Assembly: GCF_000372465.1 (NCBI RefSeq) | Contig: NZ_AQUZ01000022.1 | Location: 41,897 to 76,513 of the forward strand | Direction: 5' to 3' | DNA from: Kribbella catacumbae DSM 19601 | GTDB taxonomy: Bacteria > Actinomycetota > Actinomycetes > Propionibacteriales > Kribbellaceae | Length of the DNA stretch: 34,617 bases | Part shown: in pieces, positions 15,255 through 23,566 of the stretch | Position numbering within the stretch: position 1 is the stretch's first letter | Layout: each line of letters begins with the position of its first letter | Program-made: the position numbers and the translations under genes | The notes under the pieces: generated by a model | Told to the model about the DNA's origin: nothing | The model's input: the letters and a program-made list of their open reading frames with translations, nothing else | Databases searched by the model: none

Positions 15255-17114
15255 GTGAGCCACTACAAGTCGAATCTGCGGGACATCGAGTTCAATCTGC
15301 TCGAGGTGCTCGGCCGCGATGAGGTACTGGGCCAGGGCCCGTACGCCGAGATGGACGTCGACACCGCCCGCGAGGTGCTGTCGGAGATCGACCGGCTGGC
15401 CAAGAACGAGATCGCCGGCTCCTTCGAGGACGCGGACCGCAATCCGCCGGTGTTCGACCCGGCGACGCACGAGGTGCGGATGCCGGAGTCGTTCAAGAAG
15501 AGCTACCACGCCTACATGGACGCCGAGTGGTGGAAGCTCGAGCTGCCGCCGGAGCTCGGTGGCCAGCCGACCCCGCCCTCGCTGCGCTGGGCCGCCGCCG
15601 AGATGGTGCTGGGCGCCAACCCGGCCGTGCACATCTACGCGGCCGGCCCGAACTTCGCGCACGTGCTGTGGCGCAACGGCACCGACCGCGACAAGCTGAT
15701 CGCCAAGCACATGATCGATCGCGGCTGGGGCGCGACCATGGTGCTGACCGAGCCGGACGCCGGCTCCGACGTCGGCGCCGGCCGCACCAAGGCCACGCTG
15801 CAGGACGACGGCAGCTGGCACATCGAGGGCGTCAAGCGGTTCATCACCTCGGGCGAGCACGACATGACCGAGAACATCGTGCACCTGGTGCTGGCCCGCC
15901 CGCAGGGCATCGAGGGCGCCGGCGGCCCGGGCACCAAGGGGCTCAGCCTGTACATCGTGCCGAAGTACGACTTCGATCTGACCACCGGTGAGCTGACCGG
16001 TGAGCGCAACGGCGCCTTCGTCACGAACGTCGAGAAGAAGATGGGCATCAAGGTGTCCACCACCTGCGAGGTCACCTTCGGCGAGACCGTGCCGGCCAAG
16101 GGCTACCTGCTCGGCGAGGTGCACGACGGCATCGCGCAGATGTTCCAGGTGATCGAGTACGCCCGGATGATGGTCGGCACCAAGGCCATCGCCACCCTGT
16201 CCTCGGGGTACCTGAACGCGCTCGAGTACGCCAAGGCGCGGGTCCAGGGCCCCGACCTGACCAACCCGGCCAAGGACGCTCCGCGGGTCACGATCACCCA
16301 CCACCCCGACGTACGACGCTCGCTGCTCACCCAGAAGGCGTACTCCGAGGCACTGCGCGCGCTGGTGCTGTTCACCGCGACGTACCAGGACCGCGCGGAG
16401 CAGGCCCGGTACGCCGGTGAGCACGACCTCGAGGCCGAGCGGGTCAACGACCTGCTGCTGCCGCTGGTCAAGGGCTACGGCTCGGAGAAGTCCTGGACGC
16501 TGCTGGGCACCGAGTCGCTGCAGACCTTCGGCGGATCGGGCTTCCTGCAGGACTACCCGATCGAGCAGTACGTCCGCGACGCCAAGATCGACACCCTGTA
16601 CGAGGGCACCACCGCGATCCAGGGCCAGGACCTGTTCTTCCGCAAGATCATCAAGGACCAGGGCCAGGCACTCGGCCACCTGTCCGAGCAGATCCAGGCG
16701 TTCGTCGCCTCCGAGGCGGGCAACGGCCGGCTGAAGGAAGAGCGCGGGCTGCTCGCCAAGGGGCTCGAGGACACCCAGAAGATCCTCGGCGTGATGGGCC
16801 AGGCGCTGATGGCGAGCAACCCGCAGGCCGAGAACGGCGACCCGCGCAACATCTACAAGGTCGCTCTGAACACCTCCCGGCTGCTCTTCGTGCTCGGTGA
16901 CGTCGTCTGCTCCTGGCTGATGCTGCGGCAGGCCGAGGTCGCGCTGGACAAGCTCGGCGGGGAGCTGTCGCCGGCCGACCAGGACTTCTACACCGGCAAG
17001 CTGGCCGCCGCGCAGTGGTTCGTCCGCTCGACGATGCCGACGGTCCGCGCCGAGCGGATCAAGGCCGAGCTGACCGACCTCGACGTGATGGACCTGCCCG
17101 AGTCCGCCTTCTGA
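15255..17114 (+). CDS. fadE5: Acyl-CoA dehydrogenase, FadE5 type
   Basis: 619 residues, the long (about 610 aa) form. GTG at 15255 with AGGGGA upstream. The opening MSHYKSNLRDIEFNLLEV and many later blocks closely follow mycobacterial FadE5 (Rv0244c): the FAD-binding segment GWGATMVLTEPDAGSDVGAG (about 157-176), GVKRFITS, FVTNVEKKMGIK and VTITHHPDVRRSLLTQKAY. The catalytic base is Glu450 in LYEGTTAIQGQ. It oxidises acyl-CoA at the alpha-beta bond with FAD in the first step of beta-oxidation. FadE5 proteins accept a broad range of chain lengths. The gene appears to be monocistronic, with its own promoter and palindrome upstream and a hairpin downstream. Confidence 0.93.
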   Translation: MSHYKSNLRDIEFNLLEVLGRDEVLGQGPYAEMDVDTAREVLSEIDRLAKNEIAGSFEDADRNPPVFDPATHEVRMPESFKKSYHAYMDAEWWKLELPPELGGQPTPPSLRWAAAEMVLGANPAVHIYAAGPNFAHVLWRNGTDRDKLIAKHMIDRGWGATMVLTEPDAGSDVGAGRTKATLQDDGSWHIEGVKRFITSGEHDMTENIVHLVLARPQGIEGAGGPGTKGLSLYIVPKYDFDLTTGELTGERNGAFVTNVEKKMGIKVSTTCEVTFGETVPAKGYLLGEVHDGIAQMFQVIEYARMMVGTKAIATLSSGYLNALEYAKARVQGPDLTNPAKDAPRVTITHHPDVRRSLLTQKAYSEALRALVLFTATYQDRAEQARYAGEHDLEAERVNDLLLPLVKGYGSEKSWTLLGTESLQTFGGSGFLQDYPIEQYVRDAKIDTLYEGTTAIQGQDLFFRKIIKDQGQALGHLSEQIQAFVASEAGNGRLKEERGLLAKGLEDTQKILGVMGQALMASNPQAENGDPRNIYKVALNTSRLLFVLGDVVCSWLMLRQAEVALDKLGGELSPADQDFYTGKLAAAQWFVRSTMPTVRAERIKAELTDLDVMDLPESAF

Positions 17115-17194
17115 ATCCTGCCCCGAACTGCCCGGTGATCTGCCCTGCCCGGGCGGATTGGTCTAGTGAAGAGTTACGCCCTGTAGTACCGCGA

Positions 17195-17226
17195 CCCTGG
17201 CTTGGCTTCCCCTGTCCGGGCCAGGG
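17195..17226 (+). terminator. Hairpin downstream of the acyl-CoA dehydrogenase gene
   Basis: CCCTGGC (17195-17201) pairs with GCCAGGG (17220-17226). The stem can extend by four more pairs, two of them G-T, leaving a 10-nt loop. It lies about 80 nt after the stop and before the next gene on the same strand. No T-run follows, as is common in actinobacteria, so the terminator role is tentative. Confidence 0.4.
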
Positions 17227-17307
17227 CCGCGGCTACATCGGAACCAGTTTCGCGCCAACCACGTCTGTGCTGAGGTGGACCACTCTGGACGTCGTAGGCT
17301 GACCGCG

Positions 17308-18548
17308 ATGTCCGCCCCCTTCGCAAACCTGCTGAGCCGCCGCCTGGCCGTGCTGCTCGCCGTACTGGCGTTCCTGCCGTTGGCACCCGCCCAGGCCGCC
17401 TCTGCCGCCGAGCCCGAGTTGCCCGACCAGATCGCCGCCGCCTGGCGCAAGGACCGGCTGTACGTCGATGCCGCGATGCGGCCGGGCTTTCCCCAGTCCG
17501 AGCTGGACCGGATCCGGACCGCGGCCAGTACTGCGGGCTTCCCGGTCTACATCGCGCTGCTCCCGCGGACGCCGTACCTCCGCCAGGAGAACCTGGACAT
17601 GCCGACCCTGCTGCACGCTCGTCTCGGCGAGCCGGGCCTGTACCTGGTCTTGGTCGCCTCCGACAACTATTGGTCCGGCACGGAGAAGCTGATCCGCCCC
17701 GCCGGGCTGAAGGGCCGCTCGCTCGTCAGAGTGCAGCTCGACGACGAGCTGGACACCAGGATCGTCAGGGACCGGCCCGCGCCGAAGATCGTCCGCACGA
17801 TCCAGCAGGCCGGTACGGCGTACGACGGCCGCGCACTGCCTGCGATCCCCGCGAGCGACCTGGACCCGGAGCGGCCGGCGCGGACCGCGCGTTCGACCAC
17901 CGAGAAGGTGAACCTGTCGGCGTACATCGGGATGGGGATCGGCGGCCTGATCGGCTTCGTTCTCCTTCTCACCCTCGTTCTGCGCCGCCGGGGCAAGCCT
18001 GCTCGCACGCCTCAGCGGGAGAGCTCGCCGGCCGGCGTCACGACCCAGGTGGCGCGCTGGATCCCCAAGGCCGGCCGAGCGCTGCGCGCCCTCGAGAAGC
18101 GGCGTGATCCGACCACCGAGCAGCTCGATCAGCGAGACGCCGCAACCGTCCGGTTGGAGGCGGCCCGCCTGTTGCAGGCCGCCGACGGCGAGGACCTGCT
18201 CGTCCAGACCGGCGCCTTCGTGCTGGCCCGGCAGGCGTTCCAGCTGGCCAGCGGTCAGGACCTGCTGCCGCCTTGCTTCTTCGACCCGACGCATCCGTCC
18301 GGCACTTCCCGGGCGGCCTGGTCGGACGACACCGAAGTACCGGCTTGCAAGTCCTGCGCGGACACCGTGAAGCGTGGCAAGACGCCGCGTGGCCTGCGGG
18401 TGCGGGCGAAGTCGGTCTGTTCGGCCAGGACGTTGTGCCGTACTGGCAGCTCGATCCCGAGGAAAACCCGGTGGTCGCGACCGGCTTCGGCGCGCTCTCC
18501 GACGACCTGGCGGAGCGGGTCACGCGGGTCTACGGAGGTGTTCGGTGA
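17308..18548 (+). pseudogene. First of three paralogous membrane proteins, interrupted by a frameshift
   Basis: ATG at 17308. Signal peptide (1-32), an extracytoplasmic domain of about 165 residues with RLYVDAAMRPG, FPVYIALLPRTPY and GLYLVLVAS, one membrane helix (about 206-228), then a cytoplasmic region with CFFDPTHP (Cys323) and ACKSC (Cys347, 350). Up to about 18405 it reads in one frame. From about 18409 the next frame gives GEVGLFGQDVVPYWQLDPEE and FGALSDDLAERV, matching the end of the third gene (PYWHGDDL, FGAITDDLPAAV), and stops at 18546-18548. One missing base in the G-rich stretch near 18400-18408 explains this. It could be a sequencing error or a real mutation. If uncorrected, the first frame runs on to 19008 as nonsense. 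The restored stop overlaps the next start as GTGA. Family unknown. Confidence 0.75.
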
Positions 18549-19204
18549 AACGCCTCGCGATGCTGCTGGCTGTCGTCCTCCTGCTCGTCTCTCTGCCGTC
18601 GACCGCCTCCGCCAAGATCCCGGCCGACCCTCGGATCACCGCGGCCGTGGCCGCCTGGAAGAACCAGCCCGTGTACGTCGATCCGCAGTACACCTTGCTG
18701 GTCGGCGACCAGGTGCAGCCGATGATCGAGCGGATCCGTCAGGTCGAGCTGCCCGTGTACGTCGCGGTGGTGCCCAGCGGGAGCTGGTTCCAGGAGAAGG
18801 GCGACACCGAGTTGCTGGCCGGGTGGCTCGCGAACGCCAACGGCAAGCGCGGGATCTATCTGGTGATGAACGGCGACACGACCTATGGTGCCGAACACCT
18901 GGTCCGCGCTTACGGCCCCACGTACACGTACGGCGATTCCCGGCGGGAACCGATGTCTCAGCAGCTGTCGAAGTACCTGGAGGCTGTGAAGATGCGGGAC
19001 CGGTATGAGCCGTCGGCGGCCCGGACCGAACCGCTCCCGCCCCGGGCGGAACCGACGTACACGCGGAAGCCGTTCACCACCGGAATGGCGATCCGCAACG
19101 GCCTCGGTGGACTCGTCTTCGGATTGTTCGGCGGCGCTCTGGTCGCCGGATGCGTGCTTGGACTGGCGGCACTCGTCGCCCGACGTGGTGGAGGACGGCT
19201 GTGA
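18545..19204 (+). CDS. Second of three paralogous membrane proteins (short form)
   Basis: 219 residues from the GTG at 18545, which overlaps the stop of the first gene by 4 nt. A signal peptide (KRLAMLLAVVLLLVSLPSTASA) is followed by the same extracytoplasmic domain as its neighbours: QPVYVDPQYTLLVG, LPVYVAVVPSGSW and GIYLVMNGD. A Pro-rich linker leads to one membrane helix (about 184-212). It ends a few residues later in RRGGGRL, so it lacks the large cytoplasmic Cys module of genes one and three. Its stop overlaps the third start as GTGA. The arrangement suggests the three products are made in fixed proportion and assemble into one membrane complex. Function unknown; the external domain vaguely recalls TPM-type domains. 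Confidence 0.8.
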   Translation: MKRLAMLLAVVLLLVSLPSTASAKIPADPRITAAVAAWKNQPVYVDPQYTLLVGDQVQPMIERIRQVELPVYVAVVPSGSWFQEKGDTELLAGWLANANGKRGIYLVMNGDTTYGAEHLVRAYGPTYTYGDSRREPMSQQLSKYLEAVKMRDRYEPSAARTEPLPPRAEPTYTRKPFTTGMAIRNGLGGLVFGLFGGALVAGCVLGLAALVARRGGGRL

Positions 19205-20433
19205 AGGTCAGGTATGCGCTGACTGTCGTACTGGCGCTGGTGCTGTCGATCGCGGCCGTGCCCGCGGGCGCCCGGCCGGCCCAGACACCGGCCGAGCGGG
19301 CCCGCGAGATCGCGACCGCGCTGGCGAAGGACCCGCTGTACGTCGACCCGGCGTACGCGACTGGTCTGCCGGCCAATCTGCGCGAGCCGGTCCGGACGAG
19401 GGCGAAGGCACTCGGCTACCCGGTCTACACGATCATCCTGCCGCTGACCCCGAGCGACACCTTCGAGGGCAAGGAGCGCAACGTCATCACCCTGGTGATG
19501 GACGCACTGCGCAAACCCGGCCTGTACGTCGTCGTCGACGGCGGCGGGCGCTTCCCCTGGTACGAAGCCAAGGACGTCCCGCAGCTCGATGACAAGAAGC
19601 TCAACTCCGCCCGTCAGCACGCTCTCGACGACACCGGCTACGACGCCGGGCCGACAGAGGTCGTGGCCCGCTTCTACGAGCTGCTGGCCGGGCCGGCGCT
19701 GCCTGCGCCGACCCGGACGACCACGAGCAACCGTGGCGGCACGTCCCGGGACGGTGATGATGACTCCTCCGGTGGAATGATTGCTGCCGGCATCTTCGTG
19801 GCCATCTTGGCGTTGCTCGTCGTACTGGGCCTGGTGATCGGCCGCAGGCGCCGCAATCCGGCCGCCCGCAAGGCCTTCACCATCCCGCCGCATGTCGCGG
19901 CGACCGTGGCTGCCGAGCGTCGGCGGCGCCTGACCAAGGAGACGACGGCTGAGCTGACCCAGCTCGGTTCCGACCTGGCCGCGCTGCCGACGGTGGCGGG
20001 CGAGGGGTTGCGCCACCAGCAGCTCGCACTCGACGCGCACGACGCGGCGGGCCGAGTACTGGACGCCTCACGCGACCTGGTCGACGTGGTCGGCGCGATG
20101 GTGCTGCTGGACCAAGGCCGTCAGGAGTACGACGCCGCGCGGGCACTCGCGGCGGGACGCAAGCCTGTCGCAGTACAGCCGATGTGTGCCTTCAATCCCT
20201 TGCACGGAAGGGTTTCCGGGCGACCCACTCGCGTCGAGGCGGATGGCAACACCCTGACCCTGCCGTTGTGTGCTGACTGCAAGCAAGCGTTGAAGCACAA
20301 GAACGCTCCGGCGTCCCTGCCGGGCGACGACGGGCCCTACTGGCACGGCGACGACCTGTGGGCGCGGACCTTCTTCGGTGCCATCACGGACGACCTGCCC
20401 GCCGCGGTCAGCCGGGGTGAATACCGGTCCTGA
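19201..20433 (+). CDS. Third of three paralogous membrane proteins (long form, intact)
   Basis: 410 residues from the GTG at 19201, overlapping the previous stop by 4 nt. Layout: signal peptide (1-24), extracytoplasmic domain with DPLYVDPAYATG (44-55), YPVYTIILPLTP (73-84) and GLYVVVDGG (107-115), a Thr/Ser/Asp-rich linker, membrane helix about 193-214 with a basic RRRR stop, and a cytoplasmic part of about 195 residues. That part has a helical region (235-320), then CAFNPLHG (Cys329, His335) and LCADC (Cys357, 360), which could bind one zinc, and the closing PYW...FGAITDDL block shared with the first gene. No enzyme motif seen. It is the last gene before a hairpin with a short T-run. Confidence 0.82.
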   Translation: MKVRYALTVVLALVLSIAAVPAGARPAQTPAERAREIATALAKDPLYVDPAYATGLPANLREPVRTRAKALGYPVYTIILPLTPSDTFEGKERNVITLVMDALRKPGLYVVVDGGGRFPWYEAKDVPQLDDKKLNSARQHALDDTGYDAGPTEVVARFYELLAGPALPAPTRTTTSNRGGTSRDGDDDSSGGMIAAGIFVAILALLVVLGLVIGRRRRNPAARKAFTIPPHVAATVAAERRRRLTKETTAELTQLGSDLAALPTVAGEGLRHQQLALDAHDAAGRVLDASRDLVDVVGAMVLLDQGRQEYDAARALAAGRKPVAVQPMCAFNPLHGRVSGRPTRVEADGNTLTLPLCADCKQALKHKNAPASLPGDDGPYWHGDDLWARTFFGAITDDLPAAVSRGEYRS

Positions 20434-20442
20434 CCGGCCTGC

Positions 20443-20467
20443 CCCTGAGTCGGCCGTCAGGGCCTTT
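20443..20467 (+). terminator. Terminator-like hairpin after the three-gene membrane operon
   Basis: CCCTGA (20443-20448) and TCAGGG (20457-20462) form a 6-bp stem with an 8-nt GC-rich loop, followed by CCTTT. It starts 10 nt after the stop of the third gene. The short T-run makes it one of the few intrinsic-looking terminators in this window. Confidence 0.45.
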
Positions 20468-20550
20468 CTGAGGGTTCTGCCTGATCCGGCGGGACGTCGT
20501 ACCGACCTACTGTCGACCCATCAGGCGGGGACGAGCAGAGGTGGATGACG

Positions 20551-21321
20551 ATGGCGACAACCAGGCAGGTCGGGGCACTGCTGCTGGTGACGGGGGCCGG
20601 GCTGGCGTTCTGGACCTTCGGGGACAAGGACTCCAGCAGCAAGCACGAGGTGACCGAGAAGATCTCCGTCGTCCGGCTGGACTCGCCGAACGCCGACGTC
20701 ACCATCAAGGTGGCCGACGTGGACAAGACCACAGTCGAGGAGAAGCGCTCGTACTGGCTGATCAAGCATGGCGACGCGTTCGAGGTCGACGGTGACACGC
20801 TCAAGCTCGACGGCGACTGCGGCTGGCAGTGCCGGTCGGACTTCGTCGTCACTGTGCCGCGGGGAACGAAGGTGACCGGCGAGAACGGCAGCGGCGACCT
20901 GTCCATCACCGGGGCGAGCGGCGTTGACGCGAGCTCGCGGTCGGGCGAGGTCTCGCTGACCGATGTCACCGGTGATGTGAAGCTCAACCTGACTTCAGGC
21001 GACGTCGAGATCGACCGATTGACCGGCAAGCTGGAGATCGAGGCGACCTCGGGCGACATCGAGGCCAAGCACCTCAAGGGCGGCCCGGTGAACGTCGAGA
21101 CCACCTCGGGCGACCTGCAACTCGAGCTCGACGAGGCGAACGACGTACGGGCGAAGGGCACCAGCAGCGATGTGAAGGTGACGGCGCCGTCGGGCAGCTA
21201 CAAGGTGCACACCGAGACCCGCAGCGGTGACGTCGAGAACAGCCTCGGCAACGACCCGGCCGGGAGCCACAGCATCGATGCCAGCACGGTCAGCGGCGAC
21301 GTGACGCTCGCGTCCCGCTGA
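20551..21321 (+). CDS. DUF4097-type beta-helix repeat protein
   Basis: 256 residues. Of two close ATGs (20545 and 20551), I choose 20551 because AGAGG is 9 nt before it and only 3 nt before the other. A single N-terminal hydrophobic segment (QVGALLLVTGAGLAFWTFG) serves as signal or anchor. The rest is a run of short repeats with the core SGDxxI/L: GSGDLSITG, RSGEVSLTD, TSGDVEIDR, TSGDIEAKH, TSGDLQLEL, RSGDVENSL, VSGDVTLAS. Such repeats form a right-handed beta-solenoid in the DUF4097/LiaG-like family, often linked to envelope stress systems. A CGWQC pair near residue 90 could form a disulfide. Stands alone between two transcripts. Confidence 0.85.
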   Translation: MATTRQVGALLLVTGAGLAFWTFGDKDSSSKHEVTEKISVVRLDSPNADVTIKVADVDKTTVEEKRSYWLIKHGDAFEVDGDTLKLDGDCGWQCRSDFVVTVPRGTKVTGENGSGDLSITGASGVDASSRSGEVSLTDVTGDVKLNLTSGDVEIDRLTGKLEIEATSGDIEAKHLKGGPVNVETTSGDLQLELDEANDVRAKGTSSDVKVTAPSGSYKVHTETRSGDVENSLGNDPAGSHSIDASTVSGDVTLASR

Positions 21322-21463
21322 TTCGGGGCAGGTTTACCGCCGGGTACCCGTGGAGATGCCGCGCGCCGTCCGGCGACTGGGTCCGATCGACATGCACCGT
21401 TGATTGTCCCCCTGGCCGGGCGGGCGTAGCGTCGAAGGTGTCGTCGACTGCAAGGAGGCTCGG

Positions 21464-21712
21464 ATGAGCATCGGTGTGGGGATCTTCCTGATGGTGGTGG
21501 GTGCGATCCTCGCGTTCGCCGTTCGTGACTCCTGGGACGCGGTCGACCTGACCGCCGTCGGCTACATCTTCATGCTGGCGGGACTGGCCGGGATCGTGCT
21601 CTCCTTCTACATCACGAACCGGCGCCGGCGCGTCCCGAACGACGCCCTCGACCCGGCCGTCGAAGAGGAGTACCGGGTCGTCGAGGAACACCACCGCGAC
21701 ATCAAGGAGTAG
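21464..21712 (+). CDS. Small two-helix membrane protein (DUF6458-like)
   Basis: 82 residues; ATG at 21464 with a strong AAGGAGG 5 nt upstream. MSIGVGIFLMVVGAILAFAV and VGYIFMLAGLAGIVLSFYI are two membrane helices. A basic NRRRRVP loop and an acidic, charged tail (EEEYRVVEEHHRDIKE) follow. The opening and the DLTAVGYI segment fit the DUF6458 family of small actinobacterial membrane proteins, which have no known role. It is convergent with the thioredoxin-NHL gene, with 6 nt between stops. Confidence 0.85.
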   Translation: MSIGVGIFLMVVGAILAFAVRDSWDAVDLTAVGYIFMLAGLAGIVLSFYITNRRRRVPNDALDPAVEEEYRVVEEHHRDIKE

Positions 21713-21718
21713 GCGGCG

Positions 21719-23533
21719 TCAGCTAAGAGGGGCTCCGGACAGCACCAGTTCGAGCCGGGCGGAGCCGTCGGCGCCGACCCGGACCGGCACGCCCCAGTCC
21801 TGGCGATGCATGTGACAAGCCGGGAACTCGACCTCCGCGGAGTCATCGCAGGACGCAGCCTGTACTGCGACGTGCAGCACGCCGTCCCCGACGCGTTCGT
21901 CGATCACCAGCCGCCGGGTCAGGTCGGTGGAGTCACCCGCACCTTCCCTGAGCAGCCCTTCCGGAGTCGATGAGACGAGCAGCCGGGTGGACGGCCCGTA
22001 CCGGTCGTCGAGCTTCTGCCCCGGCGGCGGCGTGAACACCACGTCCAGAGTCACCTCGCCCGCCGCGATCACCATCGGCGGCCGCTGGGTCCGGGTGCTG
22101 AACTCGTCGGCCTTCGCCGATGCGCCCAGTGGTACCCGCGTCAGCCGGTGGGCGGCCGACTCGACGATGAGCAGATCGTTGCCCGCGACAACAGCTCCGC
22201 TGGGCTCGGCGAGACCCGTCGCCATCGTCTCCACCAGACCACTCGCGGGATCGTACCGGCGTACGGCGCCGTTGTAGGTGTCGGCGATCGCGATCGAACC
22301 GTCCGGCAGGACCGTCACGCCGAGCGGGTGCTGCAGCAACGCCTCCTCGGCCTTGCCGTCGCGCAGGCCGAAGTCGAACAGCCCGGTCCCGATGGCGGTG
22401 TGGACCTCGGTGTCGATCCAGCGCAGTGCGGAGATCTCCGAGTCGGCCAGCCAGAGCCGCTCACCATCGACCGCGAGCCCTGACGTCTGCGCGAACCAGG
22501 CTTCTTCTGGTACGCCGTCGCGAAGCCCTTCGTTGGTGGTGCCCGCGGCGACCTCGGTGACCTTGGTGAACGGGTCGAAGGTCCACAGCTGATGGACGCC
22601 GGCCATCGCGATCCACACCTTGTCCTGCCACCAGGCGACATCCCAGGGCGAACTCAGCACGCCGGTATCGTCGCCGTCCATCCATTGCTTGCCTGTGCCA
22701 ACCAACGTGCTGACCTCGCCAGTGCCCAGGTTGATCCCCCGGAGCGCGTGGTTGACGGTGTCGGCCACCACCACGTCGTACCCGACCTGCTCGGCGACCT
22801 CGGTCGGCAGCAAGGTCAACCCATTGGGCTCGGAGAAGGTTGCGTTTGACCCATCGTCGAAGCCACGCTGCCTGGTGCCGAATCGCCTGACCACAGTGGT
22901 CGCGTCCGCCGCCAACTCGACCACACTGTGGTTGCCCGCGTCCGCCACCAGAAACCCGTCGCCCAAGGCAACAACCTTGGCCGGGAACCTCAACTCCGTC
23001 GGCTCCGCCTTCGGCGCGACGTACGGCGACTTCCCCCGCGTCAGCGTCCCCGCCTGCTCATGCTCCGCGATCAGCTCAGCCAGCTGAGCATCCAACGCAT
23101 GCTCATGCCCTTCACCGGAGTACTGCGCGACGATGTACCCATTGGGATCCACCAACACCAACGTCGGCCACGCCCGCGCCGTGTAGTTCTGCCAGGTGAC
23201 CAACTCCGGATCATCCAGCACCGGATGCCCCACCTCATACCGCTCCACCGCAGCCCGGACTGCCGCCTCTTCCCCCTCATGCGCAAACTTCGGCGAATGC
23301 ACCCCCACAATCACCAACGCATCCCCATACTTCTCCTCCAACGGCCGCAACTCATCCAGCACATGCAGACAGTTGACGCAGCAAAAAGTCCAAAAATCGA
23401 TCAAAACAGCCCGCCCGCGTAAGTCCGAGATCGAGTAGGACTTGCCACCGGTGTTGAGCCAGCCACGGCCACGGAGCTCAGGCGCGCGGACGAGGGGACG
23501 ACGCCGACCAGATGCAGAGCTTGCAGGAGTCAC
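21719..23533 (-). CDS. Thioredoxin-like protein with NHL beta-propeller (NHLRC2-like)
   Basis: 604 residues, GTG at 23533. Residues about 15-160 are a TlpA/AhpC-like thioredoxin domain with DFWTFCCVNCLHVLDELRPLE; the redox pair is Cys52-Cys55 in CCVNC. The rest is a six-bladed NHL propeller with repeated blocks such as DAGNHSVVELAADATTVVRRFG, DTVNHALRGINLGTGEVSTLVG and DTYNGAVRRYDPASGLVETMA. A C-terminal beta domain follows. The same domain order is seen in human NHLRC2 and bacterial relatives; the substrate is unknown. There is no signal peptide, so it is probably cytoplasmic. The serine recombinase gene lies 33 nt upstream on the same strand. Confidence 0.9.
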   Translation of the reverse strand: MTPASSASGRRRPLVRAPELRGRGWLNTGGKSYSISDLRGRAVLIDFWTFCCVNCLHVLDELRPLEEKYGDALVIVGVHSPKFAHEGEEAAVRAAVERYEVGHPVLDDPELVTWQNYTARAWPTLVLVDPNGYIVAQYSGEGHEHALDAQLAELIAEHEQAGTLTRGKSPYVAPKAEPTELRFPAKVVALGDGFLVADAGNHSVVELAADATTVVRRFGTRQRGFDDGSNATFSEPNGLTLLPTEVAEQVGYDVVVADTVNHALRGINLGTGEVSTLVGTGKQWMDGDDTGVLSSPWDVAWWQDKVWIAMAGVHQLWTFDPFTKVTEVAAGTTNEGLRDGVPEEAWFAQTSGLAVDGERLWLADSEISALRWIDTEVHTAIGTGLFDFGLRDGKAEEALLQHPLGVTVLPDGSIAIADTYNGAVRRYDPASGLVETMATGLAEPSGAVVAGNDLLIVESAAHRLTRVPLGASAKADEFSTRTQRPPMVIAAGEVTLDVVFTPPPGQKLDDRYGPSTRLLVSSTPEGLLREGAGDSTDLTRRLVIDERVGDGVLHVAVQAASCDDSAEVEFPACHMHRQDWGVPVRVGADGSARLELVLSGAPLS

Positions 23534-23566
23534 CTAACCATTGTCCTCATCAGTACAAGAACCCGG

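Noticed and set aside
18408..19008. Continuation of the first membrane-trio frame past 18408 as one long protein
   Set aside because: It overlaps the second gene in another frame, has a run of Arg/Pro/Ser typical of a shadow frame, and the conserved C-terminal block is in the adjacent frame.
21341..21350. Palindrome CGGGTACCCG after the DUF4097-type gene
   Set aside because: It has no loop for a hairpin and no T-run; in this GC-rich DNA a 10-nt palindrome alone is not convincing.
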